From positions 209,328,655-209,392,654 of the forward strand of contig OY998175.1 of the NCBI GenBank assembly GCA_963921935.1: a stretch of 64,000 bases of DNA. Direction: 5' to 3'. Both the position numbers and the translations under genes were made by a program. The notes under the pieces are model-generated. The model was not told where the DNA came from. It did no database searches and was given only the letters and a program-made list of their open reading frames with translations. Positions 34,148-43,781 of the stretch are shown piece after piece; position 1 is the first letter of the stretch, and each line of letters opens with the position of its first letter. Origin of the DNA: Galeruca laticollis (Eukaryota > Arthropoda > Insecta > Coleoptera > Chrysomelidae).

Positions 34148-34160
34148 ATTAATTATTTAA

Positions 34161-34767
34161 ACTTGTCTTTTCAAGAACTCGTTCCAGAACAAAAAATTGT
34201 AAATAAAAATAGAAAGGAAAAAGTTAATGTGATAGAATCACGAGGTACTTCAATTAAATTATGACTAACCGATAATATACCTAATGTGAAAATTAACTAA
34301 AAATAGGTGTACTTATCTAGAAATGAAGTCCTAGTCAGGCACACAAAATACGTGTATACAGTTCGACTGCCAATACACAACGGCGAATGAAATTATGAAA
34401 AAAAAGCACTGAGTTCAATTAAAAAAATACAATATATTTGGCTTCAGATAGATTTAATCAGATCAGCAGTTCCTTTCTATATAAACATTGATTACCAATA
34501 ATGTCGAAAGAACAATTACTTAAAAATTGTTTCATAGTAGAAATCCTGCAGCAATTTTTAAGTTTTGTATTCTGTCAACTCAAAATTTATTTATACAGTT
34601 AACATAAACACATCATTTATACAATGTATATTCTAAGTAAAGAATGATATTATGAATAAAAGAACCTAGATTCATTGATTCATAAAGGTTTTTATAGGAA
34701 CATTAATTAGTAGTAAAAAAATAATAAAATATAAAATGGTCGACAAATGAAAGTACTAGCCATTTAG
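34161..34767. other. LINE 1 5' flank or UTR and Harbinger intron, no gene
   Basis: This lies between the LINE gag start and the end of Harbinger exon 2. The exact LINE 5' end and any target duplication could not be identified. Confidence 0.4.
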
Positions 34768-34981
34768 AAATCTTTTGCTATGGCATTTTTCTCATCTTCT
34801 GTATTTGGAAAATGAATAACACTTGGCGCTATTGAAACCAAAAAATTCATTACTCTGTTGAAAATAACATGGAATGTTGAGAGGCCCAGATTTAAACGGT
34901 CAGCAACACTTCTAATAACTGTTTTATTACCAGGAAACCTACAAAAACACTGAGGAATTCTTTGTTTCTCGTTTACAGTGT

Positions 34982-35388
34982 TGTAATGTTTTTTAATTTA
35001 TTTAAACACTAAACTACTCACTAACACTTAGTTTATATGCACTTAGCTATTCTAACTATCCACTTACATTTAATTTATATACACACAAACTGAATTATTA
35101 ATTTATATCAACATTTCACTGTTCGCTTTTTCGGTGTATTCTTGTTTATTTGTCGAGATCACTTTATCAACTAAACTGACTCTACCTGGTCGGTCTTTTA
35201 TATATATTAGTGCCTTTTTCACTAGATAATTCTAGATAAGACTGGTCATAAAAACAATGTCTAGATAAGATCGTCACAATCGTAAACAATTCTAAGAAAT
35301 CCCTGCGCATCCGCCATAATTTTAACTTTCATACATGGCTTAGACAGAGCCGGATTCAGGGACTATACCAGTGTGCTGTTTCGTAACA
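34982..35388 (-). mobile_element. solo LTR of a Ty3/gypsy-related element
   Basis: A 407-bp segment begins TGTAATGTTTTTTAATTTAT and ends TTCGTAACA. This matches the ends of the 468-bp LTRs at 40236 and 43782 (TGTAATGTTTTTTG... and TTCGTAACA) and shares AACACTAA-type words inside. It therefore belongs to a related family. GTGT and GTAT flank it (4 bp, one mismatch). It splits exon 2 of the Harbinger transposase. Confidence 0.8.
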
Positions 35389-36047
35389 GTATGATGACTT
35401 AGTATAAAAAGGCCAAAATGTGTGTCTCAGCACTTTTTAGAAGTTTTCCGCGCCTTCTTCTATTAGGGTAATATCTACTCCTCATAAACATTGCAACAAG
35501 TTCATTGCAAGTCGCACGAGTCATTCTCAAATGGTCTCTAAACTAAAAATATGTAATACATACTTGAACATCAAATGTAAGAAATCAAACTACATCTGAA
35601 ATGCTTCAAAAATCAAGAATAAATAACTGAAAAGAAACATACCTGACTCTGTGTATTCTGACTTTTTAAACATAAAATGAAATTATTGTGTAAGTTTATG
35701 TCATCATCAGAATAAGCAGATGAAGAGAGTAGTACCATCCATTCCATAATTTTTGTTTTTTCCTCCATAATTGTTAACATCAAAATACACATTAGCGATA
35801 TGCGATAAAAGTACAAGCTTTTTATTTTGACATAACAATAATATACTAACATGACGTTATATTTTCAGGAGTGCTCTTCTCGCTCTCTCAATATTTTCAG
35901 ATCCATTGAGATCGATCTTTTTATATTTTAGAGCAATAAAAATGTAAAACAGAGCACACAACTCTAAGATAGGGCGATCTTTAGTTTAAATAGAACACGG
36001 AAACTCTAGCAGGTCGCTTTCAAGTGCTCTCAGTGCAACCGAGAGCA

Positions 36048-36064
36048 GTAAACCGAAAACACTA
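36048..36064 (-). repeat. Harbinger 1 right terminal inverted repeat
   Basis: This is the inverted copy of 27831-27847, followed by the target duplication TAA. Confidence 0.85.
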
Positions 36065-36849
36065 TAAGACAAATAAAATCGATGCCAACAGTAAGCCAGA
36101 TGAAAACGAGAACGGAACAAGCCATTCTGACTACTAATAGTGCACACATACTTGATCTCTTCTGTGAGTGCTCGTAAACAGCTAAAGATTTTTCAAACGT
36201 TAATTGTATCTAATACCTGTTTTATAACAAGGTTTTTATTAATTTCCATAATAGAAAAATAAATTATAGAACATTTTATCGGAAACATTTTAGTAACAAA
36301 CTTTAATATTCAAACTAATGCGAAAGAGAGCAAAACAGCAAAAGAAAGAAGATATCCAAAGAATTAATTTAGCACCAACCTCACAGGACATGAGTTCAAT
36401 TGAACATGTAAGCGATTACAAGGATGTGGCTTGTGTGAGGAAAGTTTCAGTGATCAGTTGTTACTGAACATTCCTTATAAACAAATCACTTGCGTTTGAC
36501 ATAATATGGAAAATAATTTAATTAAATCATCCGAAATATGAGAGTTTTGTTTATAAACGCGCAGCAATATTTTACTGAAAGTGATTACCGGTTTGTCAGT
36601 ATATCCCAATGAATTAATCACGTGCAGTCGTGCAGCTGTGAGTAGCTGGTGTTGGTGGTTAATATTAGCAAGAAAACGACAATAATTCTCGAGCAACACC
36701 TTCACATGACAACTTAAAGAAGTTATGACTGTCCCAGGTATAAAATTCTCACTAAAGTATAAACAAGAATTCTACAAGGTGGACGAAAATAGTGTGAAAA
36801 TGGATTCTGATTTTGAGAAAAGCATATGTCAACAATGCATAATAATAAT
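36065..36849. other. intergenic DNA, no feature recognised
   Basis: The 76-codon minus-strand frame at 36475-36705 has no recognisable domain. Confidence 0.4.
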
Positions 36850-37139
36850 TATTAGCTAATTTTTTTTTTATTTACATTAACGTGTCTCGACAACTGAGAT
36901 CATTGTTACATGGTACAGTTATTAACTATAAGAAATGAGTTTACAAACATGGTACAATTACAAAAACTGAACAATAACATTGACGAACTGTTTAGATTAC
37001 ATGAGGCAAGTTAGATTTCATTGACACAACATGGAACAATAATTATAACTATAAGAACTGAACATTAACAAGCTGTTTAGATTTCATGAACAATTTAGAT
37101 TTCATAATATAAATTAATGTCCTTTAAAAAATTGATTAG

Positions 37140-39970
37140 GCGAGGTAACTGGTCCGGAATATTTAAAATTTCTTGAAGTGAAGTTCGTAGCTGGTGGTTA
37201 CGGCGTTTATCTGAATATTTCAGACAACTTGTCGGAGCCGGACATTAGATATCCATGAGTCAGTCGAGTATGCCCAATACGTAGTCTGCGTACAACGACT
37301 GTATCTCTACGAGACATAGGAGGAAGGTCTTTGAAGTCGATGAAACGCTGAATTTCGTGTAGTTTTGTATTGCAATTTGTCCAGTGGTTTGCCCAGCGGT
37401 CACGTATGGAACGTCTTTTCCTAGTTATCAGGTCATTGTGAGTTTGCATTGAATCGATTTGGAGGTAAGCTGTCGAAGCTTCTTTTGCATTTTGGTCCGC
37501 AAGTTCATTCCCGGGTATTCCGACATGATGTGGTACCCAGATGAATGTAACGATAACACCAGAGCTCGCAAGACGGCCAATACAATCCTGAATGTCTTGG
37601 ACAATAGGATGAAGGGAATCTATTTGTCTAATGGAGTTTACTGATGCAAGAGAGTCCGTGCATACAGCTGATTGTTTGTCGTCAGGTGATAGAGAATTTA
37701 GAGCTTGAAGGATTGCATATAACTATAATATGGAAAAAGAGATGTTCCAATAGACCACTGTGAGTTTCATGCTTAGGAAATAAGTTTAAAGATGTGTTAA
37801 ACTTTGGTTGTTGCTTTAACCAAGGAGCACAGGATGAGATAAGAATGGGAACTGTATCAGATAGGTTGATATCTGTTGTGAGTGTTGACAGGATTTGTGG
37901 AAGTGGTTGAAATTTAGTGTCAGAATTGCTATTGTTGGATGGACGATTTATTAGAGGGTATACTGGATTCTCAGGGTGTGCTGAAACTTTTGCACAGTAT
38001 GACATGAGAAGTAATTCCCGTCGTTACCATAAGGGGGGTTCCTTGGATTCACAGTAAATACTTTCAGCAGGACTGGATCTGAAAGCTCCTAGACAAATTC
38101 TTAGAGCTGTATTGTGAACAGAATTGAGAGTTTTTAAATCGGATTTGCTTGCTGACATGTAAATAAAGCTACCATAATCTAGTTTGGATCGAAAAAGAGA
38201 TTTGTACACCTGTAGCAGGATTTTTTCATCAGCTCCCCATTGATGATGAGCTAATGTTTTTATAATATTTGTTCGGACCACACAGTTCTCTTTTATTTCT
38301 TTGATATGCTCTTTCCAATTTAATCTACTATCAAAAGTAAGCCCCAAAATTCTTATTGAGTTACACATCTGCAGATATTCGTCATTTAACTGTATTTGTG
38401 GAAGTATGTTAGGTCTCGATGTTTTACTGAATTTAATAATTTTCGATTTGGCGGCTGAGAAGTGACAGCCAGTTGAAAGGGACCACTGACTTAGTTGATT
38501 TACTGCTGTCTGAATTATGTTACCTGTAGTTTGGTTATTTTTACCACGACAAAAGATGATTAGATCGTCTGCGTATATAGAGAACTTAATAGGGGGTATA
38601 GTTGATGAGCATATATCATTCATGGCTATTATAAAGAGCGTTGAACTCAAAACTGATCCTTGAGGTACGCCATTATATTGTAAGTGTTTCGAAGAAACTT
38701 GACCATTAGTAGATACCTGGAATGATCTATCGGTTAGGAAATTTTGTACAAAGGCCAATATGTTGCCTTGGAAGTTGTATTTCCTGAGTTTATTAAGTAT
38801 TGCTGACTTTGATACGGTATCAAAGGCACTTTCAATATCAAATGCGGCAGCTACAACATGATGTTTTTTAAGGAAAGCATCGGCAATATATGTCTGTAGA
38901 TAGGCGAGATTGTCCATAGTACTACGGTGCGGTCTGAATCCCGATTGTGCTGGATTTATTATTTTGTGTTTTTCCAAGTACCAAAGTATCCTTTTATTAA
39001 TCATTTTTACCATCAACTTACACATTATGCATGTTAAAGAAATGGGACGATATGAGTGTAGATCTGTTGGCGGTTTATATGGTTTTATCACTGGAATTGA
39101 AATTGATTCTCGCCATTGTGTTGGGAATAGCTGTGTAGTCCAGATGGTGTTATATAATTCCAGTAATTTTGTTGAGGAGATCGGTGATAAATATTTTAGA
39201 AAGATAAATGGTATATTATCGGGACCAGCAGCGGAATTGTTACAAGAAGAAAGTGCGTAAGTTAGTTCTTGCTTTGGCTTTAAGTTTTTAGAAATTTATA
39301 TAATTATCTGTATTTCTAGTCTTCCTGTATTTATTTAATGCAGTTTTACATTCCCGGACAGCAGTTGCGCAAGAGTCATTCCACAAAGGAACGAGTTTTC
39401 GGGATGAAGATTTTCCAACGTATATTTCTGCTCCTTGGATTATACAGTTACTGAATGCTGTAACCGATTCCTCGATATTTTCAGAAAATTGTAGCTGAGA
39501 TATTTGATATTCAGTGCATTCCAGTCAGCATTAGAAATTTTTCATCTTGTTTCACAGTTTGATTTGTCAGAGATGAAGATTGGAAAATGATTGCTATCAT
39601 AAAGACTGTCAAGCGTTTTCCAGGAAAGTGACGGTGTAGTTTTAGGGTCACAAAGACTAAGATTAATAGAAGATAGATTTCCTGTAGCAATATTTAAGTG
39701 CGTTTCTGCACCTGAGTTCAGTAAACAAACATTATTGTGATTTAGGAAATTTTCAACTATTTTTCCCCTTCCAAAAGTAAGTTTTGATCCCCAAATGACA
39801 TTGTGTGCATTAAAGTCACCAACTAGGATGTATGGAGGTTTCAATTGCCTTACTAGATCAGCAAGATCGGATTCACTGAGGTTGTAATTTGAAGTGATGT
39901 AAATGCTACAGATTGTAATTTTTTGAGGGGCCCTGTATATTTGGATGATCTGTAGTAAACAGAGGAACAT
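37140..39970 (-). pseudogene. LINE 2 pol: APE endonuclease, RT, RNase H
   Basis: The endonuclease part (39542-39970) contains ILVGDFNAHNVIWGS and SNHFPIF, the conserved C-terminal catalytic segments. Its N-terminal half is deleted near 39930. The RT frame 39091-38024 is open for 355 codons: SYRPISLTCIMCKL, AAFDIESAFDTVSK, GVPQGSVLSSTLF and IYADDLIIF. RNase H follows (CTDSLASVNSIRQ, FIWVPHHVGIPGN) but its first acidic segment is deleted near 37720. The extreme C-terminus is at 37449-37207. RT itself looks catalytically complete. Confidence 0.85.
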
Positions 39971-40235
39971 TAATTATGTCTGAAGTAATAGGTGTGTTGT
40001 TTATGGATTGGGGGAGCTGTATATCTGATCTCTGGGAAGCTGGTGGGGGAAGATCAGATTGGATATTAGGACTGTTCGTGTGTGATGCTTGCATGTTTGA
40101 TGCTGGTGGCTGGGAAGCAATGAGGGTATTAGGGCAGTTGGTTGCAATATGGCTGGTTTGCTTGCATATAAAACACTCCATTTTATCAGTTGAGAGAAAG
40201 ATTCTATAACCATTATTTTCATAATAAATTAATAA
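39906..40235 (-). pseudogene. LINE 2 gag, C-terminal part with CCHC knuckle
   Basis: After the gypsy insertion the gag frame continues as YYENNGYRIFLSTDK, then MECFICKQTSHIATNC, one CCHC knuckle. A serine/proline-rich tail follows and ends at a deletion junction with the endonuclease near 39930. Confidence 0.8.
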
Positions 40236-40703
40236 TGTAATGTTTTTTGTTATTTATTTAAACAATAAACGGGTGGGATAAATTTTAAACACTCGGTATG
40301 GCTACTTACTAATTTATTTAAACACTAACTCACTAACACTAATTTACATGTACTTAACTAGTCACTCAAATTTAATTTATATGCACACTAACTTATTAAT
40401 TTATAACACTTTTATATTCACTTAATTACTGTTTAACTCACTACGGCAAATTATGAACTGAGCTCATCCGCTGATCGGTCATGTATTTATATCAAAAACT
40501 TTATTTACTAGAACATTCGGGATGGGACATGCCTTTCGCGATATTTCTTAAAATGCCTTTCGAGAACATGTTTAAAGAGGACGGTCACAATAGATCCCAA
40601 TAGACCTTCTCAGAATTCGGCGCGCTCGCCTCTTTCTTAACTCCGTTACCATGAGGTTACAGGGCCGTACTTAGTATCTGCTTCGGTGTGCGAGTTCGTA
40701 ACA
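40236..40703 (-). repeat. gypsy 3' LTR
   Basis: On the minus strand it begins TGTTACGAACTCG and ends AAAAAACATTACA. It is the same length as 43782-44249, with scattered substitutions. Confidence 0.92.
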
Positions 40704-41238
40704 TTACCCCCTCCTTAAATGAGAGTTCCTCCTGGAACTTTTGTCTAGCCGAGACTGGATGTTTGAGTCGGCAACTAGCCCCATTTCTACACTTTCCGAT
40801 CTTATGAAAATAGCAGGGCACCGTCTTCATCGGATACTGATAACGGGGGTTGTAGCTGCAAATCAATATCTGGACACCGGTATCTTGAAAGATAATCTCT
40901 ACCATGTTCCTGATGATTCGCCAATCCAACTGGTTACTCGCTATCTTAGGCATAGCCAGTTTCTTCACGTTGGATTCTAACACGTGGTCTCGGAGGTTTC
41001 GAAGTGCTTTCCACACATCGCGGTAGGTAGATCGATCTTGGAATTCATTTTTAGTTACCACGTAGAAAACGTACCGCGAATTATGTTTCAGTTTCAGTGT
41101 CTTGCCAGGGGCTATAATCTGGTCTTCAAGTTTTTCTAATTGCCCGAACTTCTTTCGAAAGACGGTTGCCAACCCTCGTGATACGGGCGGAGATGTTGTA
41201 TGCCAGTGCCGGGAGAGTGAACAGATCTTGTTGTTGTT
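40657..41238 (-). CDS. macro domain plus CCCH zinc finger at the end of gypsy pol
   Basis: The first macro-domain strand (DLFTLPALAYNISAR) is in the integrase frame at about 41236-41185. A frame change near 41175 then leads to SRGLATVFRKKFGQLEKL, RYVFYVVTKNEF, STYRDVWKALRNLRDHV, AMPKIASNQLDW and TGVQILICSYN. This is the pattern of OARD1/TARG1-type macro domains, which bind ADP-ribose. The lysine of the VTK segment is present. The GxGxD-like loop is shortened to ASNQLDW, so the catalytic aspartate of TARG1 seems to be lost. A CCCH finger follows (C-x7-C-x5-C-x3-H, codons at 40815-40759, CYFHKIGKC). The frame reads through the polypurine tract into the LTR. Domain assignment is by eye. Whether the frameshift is decay or programmed is unknown. 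Confidence 0.72.
   Translation of the reverse strand, partial: NNNKICSLSRHWHTTSPPVSRGLATVFRKKFGQLEKLEDQIIAPGKTLKLKHNSRYVFYVVTKNEFQDRSTYRDVWKALRNLRDHVLESNVKKLAMPKIASNQLDWRIIRNMVEIIFQDTGVQILICSYNPRYQYPMKTVPCYFHKIGKCRNGASCRLKHPVSARQKFQEELSFKEGVMLRTRTPKQILSTAL
40706..40718 (-). promoter_or_regulatory. gypsy polypurine tract
   Basis: On the minus strand AAGGAGGGGG lies immediately before the 3' LTR, the position of the plus-strand primer. Confidence 0.75.
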
Positions 41239-42580
41239 CCGAAGTGACTCCATATCTAGCTTTCCCGGTACCTCCATACGCGCCCATAAATTCATCGAAG
41301 GTGGGGTCAGACACATCTCGAATAAGGTTTACTCCTTCCTCTATGTCATGGTCTCCTTCGAATGGCGCTAGTCGGTTTCGGTGAACTACTTTTGGTTTTC
41401 CGTTGGGGATCTTGCTTATGCGATATAAAACATCATTGATCCTTTTCTTGATCAAGTATGGACCTTCCCAGGATTTTTGTAATTTTGGAGAAAATCCTTT
41501 TCTCCTCGCCGGGTTGTGTAACCATACTTTGTCCCCTTCTTTAAAACCGCCCTCTGTGGCCTGCGTGTCGTACCGCTCTTTCATTCTGTCGCTGGCAACT
41601 TGAAGATTTGTTCGAACTAGTTCATGAATATCGTCCAGCCTTCTTCTCAATTGGATCACGTAGTCTTCGCCTGCTATATCTTCTCCAGGCCGACAGCCAA
41701 ACTCCAGGTCACAAGGAAGCCTCATTTCACGTCCAAACAGGATTTTCGCAGGTGTTTCACCCGTGGACTCATTGACGGCAGATCGATAAGCCAATGCAAA
41801 TAGGGAGAGATACTGGTCGCAATCTCTCTGATGGCTGGATACTACTTTGGACAGGTATTTTCCAATAGTCCTGTTCATTCTCTCGACCATTCCATCTGAC
41901 TGTGGATGTAATGCTGTTGTTCTAATTTTCTTCATTCCCAGCTTGTCGCAAATCTCCTGGAATAGATGGCTTTCGAAATTTCTTCCCTGGTCACTGTGGA
42001 CTTCCATGGGCACTCCATATCGGCTGATGAATTCTTTCACCAATACATCCGCGACAGTTGTGGCCTCTTGGTTCGGGATAGCGTAAGTTTCCACCCATTT
42101 TGTAAAATAATCCATTACAACCAGTATGTACTTGCTACCATTTTCTGTCGTCGGAAATGGTCCAGCGATATCTAAAGCAATCCTTTCGAAAGGGCTTCCA
42201 ACATTGTACTGTTTCATGGGTGCCTTTCTCTTGCGATGTGGTCCATTACTCGTAGCACAAGTCGTACATTTCTTACACCAGTCCTTCACATCGTCGGAGC
42301 TATTCATCCAATTAAACCTTTCACGAACTCGCTGAAGGGTTTTCTTCACTCCCAGATGACCTCCCGATGGACTGTCGTGTAACTTCTTCAGTACCTCAGC
42401 TACTCTTGTTCTCGGGATAACTAGCTGTCTCCTCATCTCAGAACCATTATCGTTTTCAAGGACTCTTTTCAACAGCCCTTCTTCCAGGATAAGGGAGTCC
42501 CACTGAGCCCAATACGCCTTGAGTTTCAGTGAAAATCTTGCACTTCTTGCCAGGTAGGTCGCCGGTTTTCTTTCTTCCAT
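41126..42580 (-). CDS. gypsy integrase with GPY/F module
   Basis: This is an open frame of 484 codons. It shows a zinc-binding segment (HDSPSGGHLGVKKT and CKKCTTCAT) and a catalytic core with ALDIAGPF (first aspartate), VHSDQGRNFES (second) and HPQSDGMVERMNRT (glutamate). A C-terminal GPY/F-type module SWEGPYLIKKRINDVLYRI is followed by NRLAPFEGD. All catalytic residues are present. The enzyme would join element DNA to the genome. Upstream, a frameshift near 42545 separates it from the gag-fused segment. Downstream it runs into the macro-domain region. Confidence 0.92.
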   Translation of the reverse strand: MEERKPATYLARSARFSLKLKAYWAQWDSLILEEGLLKRVLENDNGSEMRRQLVIPRTRVAEVLKKLHDSPSGGHLGVKKTLQRVRERFNWMNSSDDVKDWCKKCTTCATSNGPHRKRKAPMKQYNVGSPFERIALDIAGPFPTTENGSKYILVVMDYFTKWVETYAIPNQEATTVADVLVKEFISRYGVPMEVHSDQGRNFESHLFQEICDKLGMKKIRTTALHPQSDGMVERMNRTIGKYLSKVVSSHQRDCDQYLSLFALAYRSAVNESTGETPAKILFGREMRLPCDLEFGCRPGEDIAGEDYVIQLRRRLDDIHELVRTNLQVASDRMKERYDTQATEGGFKEGDKVWLHNPARRKGFSPKLQKSWEGPYLIKKRINDVLYRISKIPNGKPKVVHRNRLAPFEGDHDIEEGVNLIRDVSDPTFDEFMGAYGGTGKARYGVTSEQQQDLFTLPALAYNISARITRVGNRLSKEVRAIRKT

Positions 42581-42921
42581 TGCCTGATCATCTTCAGGTG
42601 AGGATCATTCTCCTGATCTTCTCTGATCCTGGTGGGTGACCATTCCTCGTTGACTATAGCAGTTCTTGAAACTGCAGCTTCCCTAGATTCCACCTTGTTG
42701 CAGTGGGAGCAGTCTGTTGGGCACGGCCGTCTGGACAGGGAGTCGGCATTCCGGTGACTCACATCAGCAGGATGTTCACCCCTGTCTGATTTCCCCTGTG
42801 ACTGAAGTTCTTGGGTTACAGGAATCTTGGGGCGCTTAGACGGATTTTGTACGTGCTCTAGCTCGCCACACTCCCGGCATTTGATCTTCTTTGGCATCTT
42901 GTCTGCCATACCTTTCAACAA
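42526..42921 (-). pseudogene. gypsy gag end fused to pol linker (deletion junction)
   Basis: The frame begins with the second zinc-knuckle module (LLKGMADKMPKKIKCREC). After TQELQSQ it changes to the segment normally following RNase H (VSHRNADSLSRRPC, CSHCNKVE). The lost protease-RT-RNase H block lies at this junction near 42790. It ends in a frameshift before the integrase start. Confidence 0.8.
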
Positions 42922-42930
42922 GTTGACGAT

Positions 42931-43737
42931 CTAGTCAAGTTTGTTATCGTCATCTTCTTCCTGCATGGTCCTACCTTCGTTGTACCGCGAACTTTCCTTG
43001 GCTGCTTTGCATTTAAGAGGTTCTTGGTTTGCAGGAGTCGTAGGACGCTTACACAAACTGCGTGCATACTCTGGCTGGCCACAATTACAGCACCTGATTT
43101 TCTTCGGCTTCTTGTCTGCCATACCTTTCAACAAGTTGACGATCTGGTCAAGTCTGTCATCGTCACCTTCTTCCTGTATGGTCCTACCTTTGTTGTATCG
43201 CGAGGCCATCGTGGCTGCTACATATTCAAGAGCAGCAGTCAATGCATCGGCCAATGTTTTAGGATGGGCTAATCGAAGCGTCTTCTCCATATCGTGGTCA
43301 CACAAGCCGTCAATAAAAGCCTGGATGCCTAAACATTCCATCATGTTCTCTGGTGCTGATGGATAAGCAAATCGAACTATTTGGGCAATATCCATTTCAT
43401 ACTCTTGAAAGGATTCGTCACGTTTCCGCCTTCGGTTCTTCAGCTGGAATCTGTACAATTGTTCCAAATGTTCGTGACCATATCGCATGTCCAACCTCTT
43501 CTTCAGCTGCTCGAAGGTATCCGTTTCTTCAAGCGGTATCGTCTGAAGTACATCTAAGGCATCTCCCTGAAGCGCTATAGTTAGGTTCACTGCTTTCTCC
43601 TTATCGGACCGTTTCCGCCTTCGGTTCTTCAGCTGGAATCTGTACAACTGTTCCAACTTACCGGACGTTTCCAACTCACGATCTTCCAATTCTGCTCTTA
43701 ATTCCGTCACTTTGAGATCACATAGTCTCTTGGCCAT
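42931..43737 (-). CDS. gypsy gag with SAP-like N-terminus, rearranged
   Basis: It starts MAKRLCDLKVTELRAELE, a SAP-like helix pair. The capsid-like region contains DTFEQLKKRLDMRYG, FQEYEMDIAQIVRFAYP and IQAFIDGLCD, and a degenerate zinc knuckle KIRCCNCGQPEYARSLC follows. A segment containing LEQLYRFQLKNRRRKR occurs twice because 47 bp are duplicated (43421-43467 and 43610-43656). The zinc-knuckle module is also tandemly duplicated with a 213-bp period. A stop at 42931 falls inside the second module. Confidence 0.85.
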   Translation of the reverse strand: MAKRLCDLKVTELRAELEDRELETSGKLEQLYRFQLKNRRRKRSDKEKAVNLTIALQGDALDVLQTIPLEETDTFEQLKKRLDMRYGHEHLEQLYRFQLKNRRRKRDESFQEYEMDIAQIVRFAYPSAPENMMECLGIQAFIDGLCDHDMEKTLRLAHPKTLADALTAALEYVAATMASRYNKGRTIQEEGDDDRLDQIVNLLKGMADKKPKKIRCCNCGQPEYARSLCKRPTTPANQEPLKCKAAKESSRYNEGRTMQEEDDDNKLD

Positions 43738-43760
43738 TTTTACGTAGCAATTTATTTATA

Positions 43761-43781
43761 TTATCCCACTTCTGACACCAA
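43761..43781 (-). promoter_or_regulatory. gypsy primer-binding site
   Basis: On the minus strand TTGGTGTCAGAAGTGGGAT directly follows the 5' LTR and begins with TGG, complementary to a tRNA CCA end. I do not assign the tRNA with confidence. Confidence 0.75.

Larger units (their letters stand above)
29990..34160 (-). mobile_element. I-like non-LTR retrotransposon (LINE 1), inside Harbinger 1 intron
   Basis: Gag with CCHC knuckles, an APE endonuclease remnant, RT, RNase H and a C-terminal cysteine motif occur in the order of I-clade LINEs on the minus strand. It is nearly full length but has an internal deletion in the endonuclease and a few frameshifts. Its ends are approximate: coding runs from about 34147 to about 30015. 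No target duplication was resolved. Confidence 0.85.
29407..35768 (-). pseudogene. HARBI1-type transposase of Harbinger 1, three exons, two insertions
   Basis: Exon 1 runs 35768-35643 (MEEKTKIMEWMVLL start, GTATGT donor). Exon 2 starts at 35542 (FRDHLRMTRATCNELV, RRRRGKLLKSAETHILAFL), is cut by the solo LTR (34982-35388), and resumes to about 34768 with TVIRSVADRLNLGLSTFHVI. Exon 3 starts after TTTTAG at about 29907. It shows VVGCIDGTYINIRTPAYK (first catalytic aspartate), GKIHDARVF, LLGDCAYPL (second) and RIKIENTFGILKNRFR (glutamate), ending at 29407. A TGA lies inside exon 3 near 29890. The intron between exons 2 and 3 holds the I-like LINE. The DDE residues survive, but the gene is not functional. 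Confidence 0.85.
27831..36064 (-). mobile_element. PIF/Harbinger transposon 1, carrying nested insertions
   Basis: The terminal inverted repeat TAGTGTTTTCGGTTTAC starts at 27831 and, on the minus strand, at 36064. The TWA target duplication TAA is present on both sides (27828-27830 and 36065-36067). Inside are the two genes of this superfamily, a Myb-like gene on the plus strand and a HARBI1-type transposase on the minus strand. A LINE of about 4 kb sits in a transposase intron and a 407-bp solo LTR in a transposase exon. These insertions account for most of the 8.2-kb span. Confidence 0.9.

Noticed and set aside
36475..36705. 76-codon minus-strand frame
   Set aside because: No domain and no flanking splice or element context.
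38910..39260. Plus-strand frame of 116 codons
   Set aside because: It is the shadow of the LINE 2 RT on the minus strand.
40741..42335. Several plus-strand frames of 65-90 codons
   Set aside because: They are antisense to the gypsy integrase and macro/CCCH region and show no domains of their own.
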